A DNA stretch of 64,000 bases from Stereum hirsutum FP-91666 SS1 (lineage: Eukaryota > Basidiomycota > Agaricomycetes > Russulales > Stereaceae): contig NW_006763143.1 in assembly GCF_000264905.1 (NCBI RefSeq), positions 1,048,555 to 1,112,554 on the forward strand, in the 5' to 3' direction. This document shows, one piece after another, positions 26,490 through 40,363 of this stretch. The notes below the pieces were generated by a model that saw only the letters and a list, made by a program, of their open reading frames with translations, was not told where the DNA came from and searched no databases. Numbering within the stretch: position 1 is the first letter of the stretch; every line of letters starts with the position of its first letter. A program made the translations under genes and the position numbers.

Positions 26490-29002
26490 ATGTCAGAACC
26501 ACTCGCGGCTCAGCCAGCCTTTGCAGACCGTACCCCACCACCAACGGTAATAAACAACTCAGGATCTATTGCTCGCCGCATCCATTATGGATTCCAGAAG
26601 TCACTTCACCATCTGAAGAGCCACTTTGGTAAGCGTGTATGGTCTTCGAAATGTCTAGACTATCATTCCTTCTAACCTCTCATGTCGCAGGTGTCGGTGA
26701 GTTCTTACCTTGTACCGTTTGAATATGAAAACATCATATGTTAAAATCTTCATCGGGTCGTAGGGATTGTCTGTGCCGTGGCATACTTTGATCCGTGAGT
26801 ATGCTTGGCGAGCGATCTCTCATCCCGAGGCTTTCAAACTGATGGCCGCAAACAGTGGCAACTGGAGCGTCGATATGCAGGCTGGATCCACATTTGGATA
26901 CCGACCCATGCTCTTTGTCATCCTGATGGCTAGTTTGGGTGCCGTTGTATTCCAGGTGCGAAAAGACGCATCGAGCTGTTCTTCTTCCAAATAGCTAAAT
27001 TTGCATACCGGACAGACCATGGCTTGTCGATTGGGGGTCGTAACAGGTCTAGGTATGAGCGCAATACCGCCGAACTTTTACTGCTGGAATATTCACATCG
27101 CACTGTACCCTCTCAGATTTGGCCGCACACTGCCGTTTACTTCTCCACAATCGCCCGAAACACCGCCGCTTGTGGCGATATCTAGCCTTGTACCCACTCT
27201 ATGTCCTCTGCGAGCTTGCCATCATCAGCACCGATCTGGCGGAATTGTTAGGCTCGGCGATTGGAATAAATCTGTTAATACCCTCACTCCCTCTCTGGGC
27301 TGCCGTGCTCCTCACAGCAAGCGATGTTCTAATCTTTCTGGTTATCGGCGACCCGACTCGAGGTAGAGGCAAGCCTGTCAGAGTCTTCGAGTTGACCGTG
27401 ACTATACTAGTTGAGTCGTGTGCATAGTAGACCTTTGTTATGAGACTGCTCTCATACTCTTTCTTTAGGTCTTCGTGGTCTTCGTTGCTTTCGTTGTATG
27501 TAAAGCTGCCATATTATTTCTGACAGGTGCTCATGTGGTAATCCGAATAGGTCCTGCTCGCCAAGGTGGACGCGAATTGGGCCCATGTATTCCTCGGCTT
27601 TGTGCCTTCTACAAAGCTTTTCGAGACAAAACCGGACGCTCTCTATACCGGTAAGTCATCCCCAAATACTGGTTGCTCACTCGACTCACATATAATTTGC
27701 ATCAGCGGTCGGAATCCTTGGGGCAACCGTCATGCCTCACGCTATTTTCCTTGGTTCATTCCTCGCCACCCACGACAGAGTCGGAGCCCGCGCCCCGCCG
27801 ATCCCAGTCCCCGTCAGCACCGACGTCGAGCCAAAGATGAACATTATCAAACGCACCCGCTCCTATCTAGCTAGTCTCTTCGAAGTCTCGCGTGCCGACC
27901 GCATCGCCGCTGACCGCGAACATCGGAACCATTTCGCCCACCCCGAAAACAACAGCGTTCACTTCATACAGGCGCACCTTTCGCACGGTGTCGCTGACAT
28001 CGTCATCAGCTTGCTCGGGGTTGCGGTGCCCATCAACTCTGCGATTTTGATCATTGCGGCGACGGTATTCTTCTCCGGGAATCCGCAGGATGCAGACTCG
28101 GCGGGCCTTTTCGAGGCGCACGATATCATCCAAAATAATATAGGAAAATGTTCGTCCTTTCTCTTCCCCTTCTTCGTCTATAGCTAACAACATCTTTATC
28201 CCTTAATATTTCTATAGTCGCTGGTGTTCTTTTTGCCGTTGCGCTCCTCTCCGCCGGTCAGACCGCTAGTATCACAGCCACGCTAGCTGGGCAGATCGTC
28301 TCCGAAGGCTTCATCGAATGGAGAATATCCGTAAGTCATCCTTTTCCCCAATAGTCATATCGTGATCATGAAGCTAACAACAGCCTACCAACTCAGCCTT
28401 TCCTCCGTCGTCTCGTAACCCGTACCATCGGTCTCATCCCCGCCATGGCAGTGGCCATCGGCGTAGGCCGCGACGGTATCAACGTTCTCCTCGTCGGCTC
28501 TCAGGTCGTGCTCGCCATCGTCCTTCCCTTCATCGTCACCCCTCTCGTCTGGCTCACGTCATCATCTGCCGTCATGTCCGTGACGAAGCCTTCTCCGCCT
28601 TCGCCACGACCTTCCGTCCGGGAGATCCTGATGGAGAACGAAGAGCCCACGACACCGATGACGGAAGTCAATGTGCTACCGTCGACAGGAATGGAGTCCA
28701 ACGTTGAATACGGTGCCGTGCGCGAGATACTCGTAACGCCACCTCCACAGATGATGGACTCAAAAGAGGAGGTCAGCCACATCGAGAATGAGAAACAGGA
28801 GCATGAGGGTGAACGGGAACAAGATGTTGTCAACGTCGTTGATGGAGGTCTTAAAGAAGGACCTGACTGTCCGAGCGAGCTCATTGTGGACTACAGCAAT
28901 GGGTGGTTCATGAAGTGGCTGGGTTATTGTATATGCGTGATAGTGTTGGCGGCGAACGCGTACACTTTTGTGGTCTTGGGACTGGGTGGAGCGGACGTTT
29001 GA
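26490..29002 (+). CDS. NRAMP-family divalent metal transporter (SLC11/Smf)
   Basis: Proton-coupled Mn2+/Fe2+ importer of vacuolar, endosomal or plasma membranes. Start MSEPLAAQPAF. Exons 26490-26628, a 6-base micro-exon 26691-26696, 26764-26794 and 26856-26955 give HFGVGIVCAVAYFDPGNWSV, containing the metal-binding DPGN of helix 1 split by an intron. Then MACRLGVVTGLDLAAHCR, YVLCELAIISTDLAELLGSA and, in helix 6, ILGATVMPHAIFLGSFLA, whose Met-Pro-His (metal-binding Met) is kept. About 11-12 helices are present. Before the last helix there is a ~100-residue acidic hydrophilic loop (28.56-28.9 kb) containing two VREIL copies. The end is FVVLGLGGADV. No break was seen. Substrate preference cannot be read from the sequence. 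Confidence 0.92.
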
Positions 29003-29375
29003 TATGTGTACGATACGTTTGAAGACGGGGATGCGCAGTATCTTTATTTTAGACGTGGAGGGCCTGCATGTATGATAGCTATTCGAGACCAACTTGGTCT
29101 TCTTGGACTCGAGTAACAACAGTAGAAGAATCGCGGGGTGGTAACCATTTCGTCCGAGTGGCAAACTGATGGTAGGTGAACCCTCTCGTAAGTCGCTATA
29201 GCAGCTAGCGTGTGCAACATGCGTTCGTCGTGAAGAGAAAGTTGGATGCAAGAACACGCGAGATATTATACAAAGGGCGGAGATTATCAAACAATAAGCT
29301 AACAAAATGTACACTGCATATACTGGTACAACTATAGTATAACGGCTGCGACTGCTTCACTGATTATCTCCTCAA
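29003..29375. other. Convergent spacer NRAMP/catalase
   Basis: 373 bases for two 3' UTRs. AT-richer near 29270-29375. No coding exon or RNA gene seen. Confidence 0.5.
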
Positions 29376-32192
29376 TTAATACGCAACCATGTCAGTCAGA
29401 CCGTCCAATTCTCGTTGGAAGTTCTTGTGCTGAGAGATGGCGAAGGCAAAATTGGCGGCGAAGCCCTTCTCTCCGGGCGCGATTTTGATAGCGTCGCTAG
29501 CGCCCGACTTCGCGCTGTAAGAACCAGCGGTAACGACACCGTATGACTCGACCACACCATCGCTCTTGAGATCGGTCTGGAGCTCGACAGCGCCAGGGAG
29601 ACGAACAGCATCACGGAGGAAGGTCACGGCTACGAACAAAGGTAAGGTCAGAATAATGATGGCACGACGAACCTCGAAAGAAGAGGACAGGAAGAAAGGC
29701 TCACCCTCGCCAACGGCACCGATAGCCTTGCAGTGGCCAAATGCCTCCAGCACCCAGTGGATCGTGCGGCCATTCTTCGCAAGGGTCGCGACGTGCTCGC
29801 CAGAGGGGATGTAAAGGGCGTCGAACAACGTCGAACGCTGGCCCTCGAAGTGGTGGTCGGCGCCAATGCCGTTACCAGGCTTATGCTCCACACCAGCGGG
29901 GTAAATCTCGCCACGGCGGGGACCGATGATGAAGCAGTTGGCCTTCGCGCTGGCGAACGCAGCGCGCACAGCGGTGAATTCCGTCAAGTTGAAGCCTACG
30001 AACCATCGTAGAGCATCGTCAGCAAGTGGTCAGCGAGAGAGCCAAAGCCGGGAAACACACCATCAGCGATGAGGAATGCGATGCGGCGACTAGCGATGGT
30101 AGGCTTCTCCGGCTTATAGTACATCTGCGAGAGCGGGGCGCTCTTCTTGCCGTGGTTTTGTCTAGCAGGTTTGTCCGGAATGACGCCACCGACGTTGATC
30201 GCCACCTGCTTCGCGAGGTCGAAATCAATGTTGTTGAGGACCTTGGTGTATGACTCATATACAACTGGGTCGTCACAATGGTCCAGTTCGAAAGAGATGG
30301 CAGAGATTAAATGCTTCTTCTCGATCGGTGCGAGGGAGTTATAGAAGAGCTGAGCTTGGTTGAAGTGCTCCTGGAATTTAGCAGTTCGTACACGCTGCTT
30401 GATGCCTTCGACTTTGAGTGGGTGGCTGGCCGAATGATGGGTTAATAATGGATGGAGAACAGAACAATCGATTTACTCACGTGTGATAGCCACCTTTGCC
30501 ATCTGCGGAAGGGGGGACCGGAGGAAAGACGTCCATGCGATTCGGGGAATAGTTGATTTGGCCAGGCGTGATACGGTGCCTTCTCTGCCCATCGCGCTGG
30601 TGATTCAACACTGGACAAACGGGACGATTGACGGGGAGCTGTGAAACACAGTAAGCATCAAGTGCCCGGTGATGAGGTTGGAAGACTGACCTCCTCCCAA
30701 TTGATACCAAGGCGGCTAATTTGAGTGTCGAAGTACGAGAAGTTACGGCCTTGGAGAAGGGGATCGTCGCTGGGAAACACTTTTTAGTAAGAAATGAAGG
30801 GACACAAAGAAAACGGCAAACCTGAAGCCAATACCGGGGACGACATGGGAGGTGCAGAAAGCGACCTGCTCGACCTCCGGGAAATACTCTTGTGGGTTAC
30901 GGTCCAGGACGAGCTCCCCAATCTCTTCGAGAGGCACAAGTTCTTCGGGCCACAACTTAGTGGCGTCCAGAATGTCGAACTCGAAGTCGTGTTCCTTCGA
31001 CTGAGGGATAGTCTGAATACAGAACTTCCACTTAGCGGGACAACCGCTTTCGATGGCCTCGAAGAGATCCTTGCGGTGAAAGTCTGACAATAGAACATCA
31101 GAGACAGTATGAAAGGCACCAAGGGAAGGCAGCATACCGGGATCTTGACCGTTAATCTTGAGCGCCTCGTCCCAGGAAAGACTGTGTACGCCGAGTTCGG
31201 GAATGAGGTGGAATTTGACATAGTGAAGTTCACCGTCCATCTTATAGAGGGAGTACGTGTTCACACCGAAACCTTGCATCATACGGTACGAGCGAGGAAC
31301 CCCACGATCTGACATCACCCACATTACCATGTGTGCGGCTGAGGCAGTAGAGTTAGACTCAACGACAGAAGGAGGCGAAGGGCGAACTTAGCCTACATTC
31401 TGGTTGAAGACCGACGAAATCCCAGAAGTTATTATGGGCACTCTGGCCTTGCGGCACCTCATTATGCGGCTCAGGCTTGACGGCATGGACGACGTCGGGG
31501 AACTTGATGGAGTCTTGAATGAAGAAGACTGGGATGTCGTTACCGACAAGATCCCAGTTACCTTCCTCCGTATAGAACTTGATGGCGAAGCCTCGAACGT
31601 CACGGACGGTGTCCTAGAGAAACAGTCTCAGCTATTAGTGCGCTGCAGTTGTCCAGACATATACTCACGGCGCTTCCCCGAGAGCCTTGAACAGTACTGA
31701 AGCGGATGAAAACAGGTGTTGTCCGCGAAGGGTCGGTGAGGACAGGAGCGGAGGTGTATTTGGAGGCACGATTATCGTGAACCTTGAAGTAACCAAACGC
31801 ACCAGCACCACTACAAAATTACCTGAGTTATCGTACACGGCGAACAACAGTCGAGTGTCACATACCGTGCATGGACGACCCGTTCTGGGATGCGCTCGTG
31901 GTCGAAACGATGTATCTTCTCTCTTGCAATCTGGTCTTCGAGCAGCGCGGGCCCGACGTTGCTACCATTCGTCGCTCTCAACCTTTGGGACGGTCAGAAA
32001 AGCTGGCGTGTCGTGCGGGACTTGGAATACGTACCAGTTGTCGGTGTCGGAGACTTTCACGCCATGATCGGTGGTGAGGACATTCTGCGTGACCTTACTC
32101 GGGTCTACGACGTCACGCTGAAGGTCGGCGTGCTTCGCGGTATTCGTTGGGCCGCCAAAAGTAGATTTGATGGCTTCGGTGACGGAAGACAT
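29376..32192 (-). CDS. Large-subunit heme catalase with C-terminal DJ-1/PfpI-like domain
   Basis: Splits hydrogen peroxide into water and oxygen. Start ATG 32192 ([14 protein letters not shown]) with no signal peptide, so probably cytosolic or peroxisomal rather than secreted. After two introns the catalase core reads [40 protein letters not shown] (distal His in VVHARG), [14 protein letters not shown] and [20 protein letters not shown] (distal Asn). The proximal heme Tyr lies in [14 protein letters not shown]. Later [17 protein letters not shown] and YSPNR are typical. After a linker, the C-terminal domain ([35 protein letters not shown]) is the flavodoxin-like DJ-1/PfpI fold found in HPII-type large catalases. 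Ends GLTDMVAY at 29376. The short first intron (within SDTDN...NVGPALL) was placed by phase; it gives DNCNVG. Confidence 0.92.
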
Positions 32193-32253
32193 TGTGAGAG
32201 ATAAGTGGAAAGGGAAAGAGGAAACAATGCTGACCGAAGAGTCATCCTAGCAG

Positions 32254-32261
32254 TTTATATA
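32254..32261 (-). promoter_or_regulatory. TATA box of the catalase gene
   Basis: TATATAAA on the minus strand, about 62-69 bases upstream of the catalase ATG at 32192. Position and sequence suit a fungal TATA element. It is one of few clear TATA boxes in the window and fits an inducible stress gene. The role is inferred. Confidence 0.6.
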
Positions 32262-32369
32262 GGCCATTTTTCACCACGATAGACATGGAAAGGATCGACG
32301 TCAAGTAGGATCCTCATCGTCAATGAGCGCGTCATAGATTCACGATCGCGGTCAACTTGTTACTTCAGC

Positions 32370-32392
32370 CACGTGATCGCATTCCGCCAATC
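32370..32392. promoter_or_regulatory. CACGTG and CCAAT elements upstream of catalase
   Basis: A palindromic CACGTG E-box (32370-32375) and, 12 bases on, CCAATC (32387-32392) lie ~180-200 bases upstream of the catalase start. CCAAT boxes bind the fungal HAP complex, which in ascomycetes responds to redox state and iron. Function here is inferred from motif and place only. Confidence 0.35.
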
Positions 32393-33343
32393 GCACGCCG
32401 CATATTCCTCGCCCAAGGCCTCGAGCTCTCCACCAACTCTCCACAGCGACTGTGAACAGTTTTCCCAGACTCCTAGCGATGCAGTCCTCAAGTTATCCAG
32501 AAAACAACAACAGTGGGCTTGAAGTCGGAGCGTCAACATTGAAACAAGCGCGGCTTGTGCAGATCAGCACAAGAGCAGCACAGTCAACAAAACAAGGGCT
32601 CACGCTAACTTCGAGCCTGGGGTCCAGTGGGGATCTTGACTAGCTTGACTGCTGAACTAGGAGAGGAACGGTCGACCCGAATCCGTGCGATGTTGAAGCT
32701 TTGGAGTTCAATATTCAGTGATGGAGGGGACGACGGACGAACGTGCAAGAAAATCAAACATATATCGGTCAAGTAATATAAATAAACACTACTTGTACGT
32801 GTTACAACGTTCGACAATTCAATTCTACTAGCTCGCATGAATCAACCGCGGAGCAAACAACCTCAGGAGCGCAAAGAGACATACAGAGACAGGAAAACAG
32901 AAGGGGAGGGAAGTCGCGATACTTTGGCGAAGAAAACACAGAACGAAGGAATCGAAGCAGTTCAACAAGGACAGTCGATAGGAGAAAAAAAAAGGAGTCT
33001 CGTGTTCAGAGAATAGAAATTAGAAAAGAAACTATGGATCAGACGCGGATGAATGAAGATCATAGATCATACAGTGGCGTCGAAGGAGGGTACAGCAAAC
33101 GCGGAGGACAAGTGACAAAGTCCGCAAGCAAGAGCCATACCGTACCCAAACAGCAATGTCCAATATCCCACCACGATCCAGCGGAGCGACCGGGGAAGTG
33201 GGGCTTCCAGACAAAGTGGCCGGACGCGCAGCCAATTACTCTGAAAAGGCGGGGCTCGGTTTAGTAAAGGACGACTCTAGGTATTATGAAGGCTGAACTT
33301 ACTGGCAACGAAGCTAAGAACAGAGTCTACAAGCCGTTATAGT

Positions 33344-34502
33344 TTACTTGGCGCAGTTGCAGGCCTTCTCCTTCCCGAACCAACTCTTTCCGCATCCGTC
33401 GCACCAGGCTCTCGCCGTCCTGTCGACGCCGATCGCTAGTTTCTGGTCATCGGCGGTGATGGAAGACACAGAACCACCTTGGTCGCGGTGGATGGCCGCA
33501 CGGTGGCGCTGCAAGTCATGCTTGCGAGAGAAAGACCTGCCGCAGGAGCGGAAGGGGCAGATGTGGGGCTTGGGGCGGTCGGGGTTGTGAGTGTCCATGT
33601 GGGTCTTGAGATTGTACGCGCGAGCGAAGGCTGTAGAGTACGAGTGAACAAGAGCACATACAGGGAGAAGAAGACAAATTCATACCTCGGTTGCACTGAG
33701 GGCACTGATGCTTGCGACGAGACTGACCGAGCTCCAGTTCGGTGGCGTCCTGGACGGAAAGGACGGGAGGGATCGGCGGAACGGTCGGCAACTGGGGGGA
33801 CACGTTGGTTGGGGAAACGGAGTGAGGCGAAGCGCTGTGCGAGCTAGAGATGTAGCCGGCAGTGGACCCGGAGACTGGGTACCTCAACGACGGGTGGCGG
33901 GAGTGTTGAGTGTGGGGATGGGCCTGGGTGTGGGAGTGGTGCATTGACCCTGGATTGTAGTCCGAATGGGCCTTAGGCGCATAGCGCACGGGAGGGGAGA
34001 TCGGAGGAGAGGGGGGAAGGGCGCCGAAGGATGTCATATCTCCCGCGGGCTGATAGCGCCGTTGCTGTGGCACAGCACGGTCCATAGCGCCGTAGTCAGA
34101 TCCGATGCGTACACCTGAAAAATCCATCTCGAGAGGATAGGACGAGTAACTCGACCCGGCGTAATTAGCGGGGGAGAGAGGGAAGTTGTAGAATGACTCG
34201 GACGCAGTCGAGAACCCGTCGTAAGCCGACTCGGAAGAGACGGTGATGGTGCTCAAAGGACCGGGCTCGTTCCTGAGGGTGGTGAAAGCGGGTGCAACCG
34301 ACAAGAGTTGAAGGTCGGTCTCGTCGATATCAGCAAGATTCAAGTCGAGGTCGGACTCGAAGGTAGAAGCTGGGACGATGAGGTTGTCTTCGCCAGCCGA
34401 GTTCTGGAAGAAACTGAAGTCGAAGTTGTTCGGATTGTTCGAGTATTTCTGCTGGTCGGCGTACAAGTCGAACGCCTGAAAGTTGTGTTGTTCTGTGGAC
34501 AT
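33344..34502 (-). CDS. C2H2 zinc-finger transcription factor, CRZ1-like
   Basis: Two exons (33686-34502 and 33344-33630) give 367 residues. The first ~250 residues are disordered and rich in Ser, Pro, Tyr, Gln and His, with acidic patches (DLDLNLADIDETDLQLL) that could activate transcription. Two C2H2 fingers follow, the first rebuilt across the intron: CPQCNRAFARAYNLKTHMDT with His next, and CPFRSCGRSFSRKHDLQRHR with AAIH. The linker NPDRPKPHI and the finger text resemble calcineurin-responsive CRZ1/PRZ1 factors. After the fingers the end is WCDGCGKSWFGKEKACNCAK, a Cys pair plus CxC that looks like a decayed or altered third finger. No canonical PxIxIT calcineurin dock was recognised, so regulation by calcineurin is an inference from finger similarity. 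Confidence 0.85.
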
Positions 34503-37081
34503 GTTGGCTGAAGTGGGGTGGGGTCTGTTTAAGTACGAAGAGATGGAGTGAAGCGGGGGGTGGTGGCGAAAGGAAAGAGACGAGGGAAAGATCGCAACGG
34601 CTGCTGCGGAGTGCTGTCACGCCTTTTGCGGTCACATTCCTTTTCCCGCCTCTTGTTTGTCCGTGTTTACCCAAAGGCGATGCCTGAATCCGATCGATGC
34701 CGCCTTCGACCATGCGTCCATTTCAAGTACACCGGCCTAGAACCGGAGCAGCTACACCCGCCTGAAAATAGAGGTCTGTCCAAACATTTTGCGCGATTTT
34801 CTCTCAATTTCCTGGGGCTCAGAGCACATATCATTACAAGTTCTCGCGCCCATGATAATCAACGCCGTTTGGCATGCTCCCCTTCAAGTCGGCTGCCGCA
34901 CTTCGGGCGGGTGTTCCTTACCGTTTTGTGGGTGTCTATGGACTTGTTGTGGACTTGGATCCCCGTGGAGTACACACTGGATTCGTCTTGCCCTTCATCT
35001 TCTCAACTCGCCAATGTATGATCGCTCACACGAGCAAAGCTTCATAGCTGCAGATAACTCTCCAACCACTTGTGGGCCGCACTCAGAGGGGTTTGTCTTG
35101 CAGCTGGTCGCTTCGTTTCTGGACCTGTTGGTTCTCGTGCTTCTCAGAAGACTGACCTGCCTACCTGACTGTCGTATTCCTGCCATTTTTCATCCTGCCG
35201 TACCATATTCTGATGGCACGCTCCCAAGTATGATCCTGCTCATATACAGACAAGGCTCTGAACTAAACAAGGTCGAGTCGCGCGTATAATCAAGTTCGCC
35301 CTAGCTTTCCTGAGGCCTGAGGAGGGAACGGAGCGTATCGATTCGCTAATATCCCCATCAACCTACCATTCCTCACGGCTCAACCGTTTGGTGTCTTTAC
35401 TGACAAAGCACCGCTCTCGGATTTCTGCTAAAACGTCCTCGGTCATCACTTCCTGTACGCTCTGACCTGACGGGGAGTCAGCACGCATATGCAAGCTCGA
35501 CGTACTCCACTTCTGGTGCCTTTTCCTCCTTCACGATCACAGCGATCTGACATGCTCCCTTGTGTCTGGTCAACATCCGCTGCTTCTAGCTCCTTACGAC
35601 TGACCTTGGCCGTCCAAGAATAGGATTAACTCAGGTTTCTGCTCAATCTCGCCTACCTGCTGCGATCGTGTAGTAGGCCCTTTATTGAGTTATTGCCGTG
35701 TATGTCTTACCCTCTGCAAGTGATTACTTCGATCCGGATCACGCTTTCTGCGTCTACGAGCCTCACATTTAAAGCAGTTCAACCGCACCTTTCCTGGCTG
35801 GTAGTAGCTCATGGTCGCTCCGACAGTATAATGACCGTTCTCGTTCATACACGCTTCAAAGTACCGATTTTGCCCGAGCCACGAAAGTTCAAGTTCAAGC
35901 ACCCCTATATTTTCCACAGGGGTTTCCTGGAATAGCGCAGGCACAAAGAGCACGCAGTCCACTCGGATATATGTACGCTCATGTTTATTTTTATCCCTGG
36001 CTTCACTGACGTCCCATATCTCAGGTTAAGTGTCAACATTGCTGTTGAATAACTCGCCTTACTCGCTTCAAGAGTCTCCGCAGCAAGTAAGTCCTTCGGG
36101 ATTACCAGCGACGTCAGCATATAGAAAGAAACGCTCGCGGTTTGATGGATAGGCCTTATCAAAATGCCTTCCGCAGTCCTTTGTTGACCCGAGTATGTTC
36201 AACCTTGTTCTTACTCGGCCCAAACGCATATGGAATGGTGATCACGCAGCACTATTACGTGGACTATCCGCAGTCGTACACAATGGGATATCAGGCTTCC
36301 GTATGTACGCGATGCCGCTAGCGTCAAAGCAACTTGAATATCCTGTTCGGTATGTTGGCTGTGTAGACCGTCATTCGTGGCTGAAAAAGACGCACAGAAA
36401 ATTCCCGTTGACTGTACACGCTTGACACGATCCCGGCATTCAAGTTACTTTGGCCTTCGGCTTGCGTTCTGTCAGGTCATATAGCTGCAAGAACAGACCC
36501 GGACAGGAAGGGGCAGCACTGCCTTCGAGCTAGCTGCTTGTATGACGAGTTATCTGGAGAATCAACGGCCTTTGTAATGTTGCCACGTACTCGTCCTTAT
36601 GCTGAGTTGCCGAGTATTGTGCACTGAATTCTCGTATCTCACGCCGGGCTGTTTGTAGGAACTCGTGTTCAACTAAAGTCGGCCTTACGGTTCCGCAAGC
36701 GCTGCGGCGACTAGAACTTGAAGAAGAGTCAGACAGTCCTGTATGTAACAGGTTCCTCGCATTCTTTTAGTTCAGATGGTGCGGCACCGTGACTGTTATG
36801 ATAGGTAGTCGATTGTATGTCCCACTCGACTCCCAACTTTTCGTAGGGAGATATCGCTACGTGAAGTGACGAACGAGCACTCGAGAGAGGTCCATGAGCC
36901 ACATCCGACACCCGAAAGTTAAGATACCTGCTATATGTCGTATGGCCCAGGCCTAGTATGTACCAACGTGTCGAGGTCCAAACGCAAGGATACATTTCAT
37001 TGCATACAATAACTTACACACAGCATATCAAAACAACCAGAGACAAAGAAAGATAGCGAAAGGAAAGCTATTACCAAGGGA
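34503..37081. other. Gene-poor spacer upstream of the C2H2 factor
   Basis: About 2.6 kb between MCM5 and the zinc-finger gene, both on the minus strand. The part next to 34502 is the factor's leader and promoter; its plus strand is G-rich near 34510-34580. The central part contains a weak, uncertain spliced gene candidate on the minus strand (see separate entry). No RNA gene or repeat family was recognised. Confidence 0.45.
35363..36180 (-). other. Uncertain spliced coding candidate of unknown function
   Basis: On the minus strand several open blocks join through plausible GT-AG introns in constant phase: a block at ~36065-36180 (AEGILIRPIHQTASVSFYML), then ~35710-35995 (ELELSWLGQNRYFEACMNEN, with NCFKCEARRRRKRDPD), a GTAAGA donor, a short block (EIEQKPELILFLDGQG), a GTCAGT donor, and a last block VQEVMTEDVLAEIRERCFV ending LSREEW with TAG at 35363. 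Upstream exons and a start are unclear; open frames continue towards 36995, just after MCM5. Codon choice is less GC-ended than in the sure genes, and I recognise no family. It may be a real lineage-specific gene, a decayed gene, or chance. Confidence 0.2.
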
Positions 37082-39967
<2,886 letters not shown>

Positions 39968-40363
39968 GATGCCAAGTGTTGTGTGTAGGAGAGTATAAGG
40001 AGGAGTGCGCGAAAGGGACCCAGTAGCAAATGAGAGGCGACGCGCCGCGATTTAGGGCAGGCTCTAGCGCGACCTACGATCACGTGGATCCTCAGAGTGG
40101 CGCTTTGGATGTTCGAATTTTGTATCAAAACCTCCATCCTCCTCACCTTCTTGCAGAGATGCACAATGAATTTTAAATTTATGTTGAATCGCAAATCACA
40201 GCTGATATTCAGTGTATTGTCCGGTTATACTCAGATCTAGTAGATAGAGGTCCACGCCACACTGGCATGCGGTTAATTCCGTCTAAGGGTGGCGTAACGC
40301 GCGTCCAAACGCGCACATTACGATTGCTTCCCCTCACCGTACGCATCTCGGATTATTCACAAT
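39968..40363. promoter_or_regulatory. Divergent MCM5/CSN6 promoter with ACGCG motifs
   Basis: 396 bases. ACGCG cores, the centre of the MluI cell-cycle box bound by MBF in yeasts, occur at 40040-40044 (about 75 bases upstream of MCM5) and at 40297-40301 and 40309-40313 (50-70 bases upstream of CSN6). A CACGTG E-box is at 40081-40086. MBF control of MCM genes is established in yeasts; its action here is inferred. ACGCG is not rare at this GC content. Confidence 0.35.

Larger units (their letters stand above)
32193..33343. other. Spacer: catalase promoter and 3' region of the C2H2 factor
   Basis: 1,151 bases. The catalase-proximal 250 bases carry the TATA, CACGTG and CCAAT motifs listed separately. 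The remainder is A-rich toward 32700-33000 (AGAAACTAAAA-type runs on the plus strand), as expected for a 3' UTR read from the minus strand. No gene is supported. Confidence 0.5.

Noticed and set aside
34548..35289. Plus-strand open frames upstream of the C2H2 factor
   Set aside because: No splice logic, no family resemblance, and poor codon bias; probably promoter and leader DNA.
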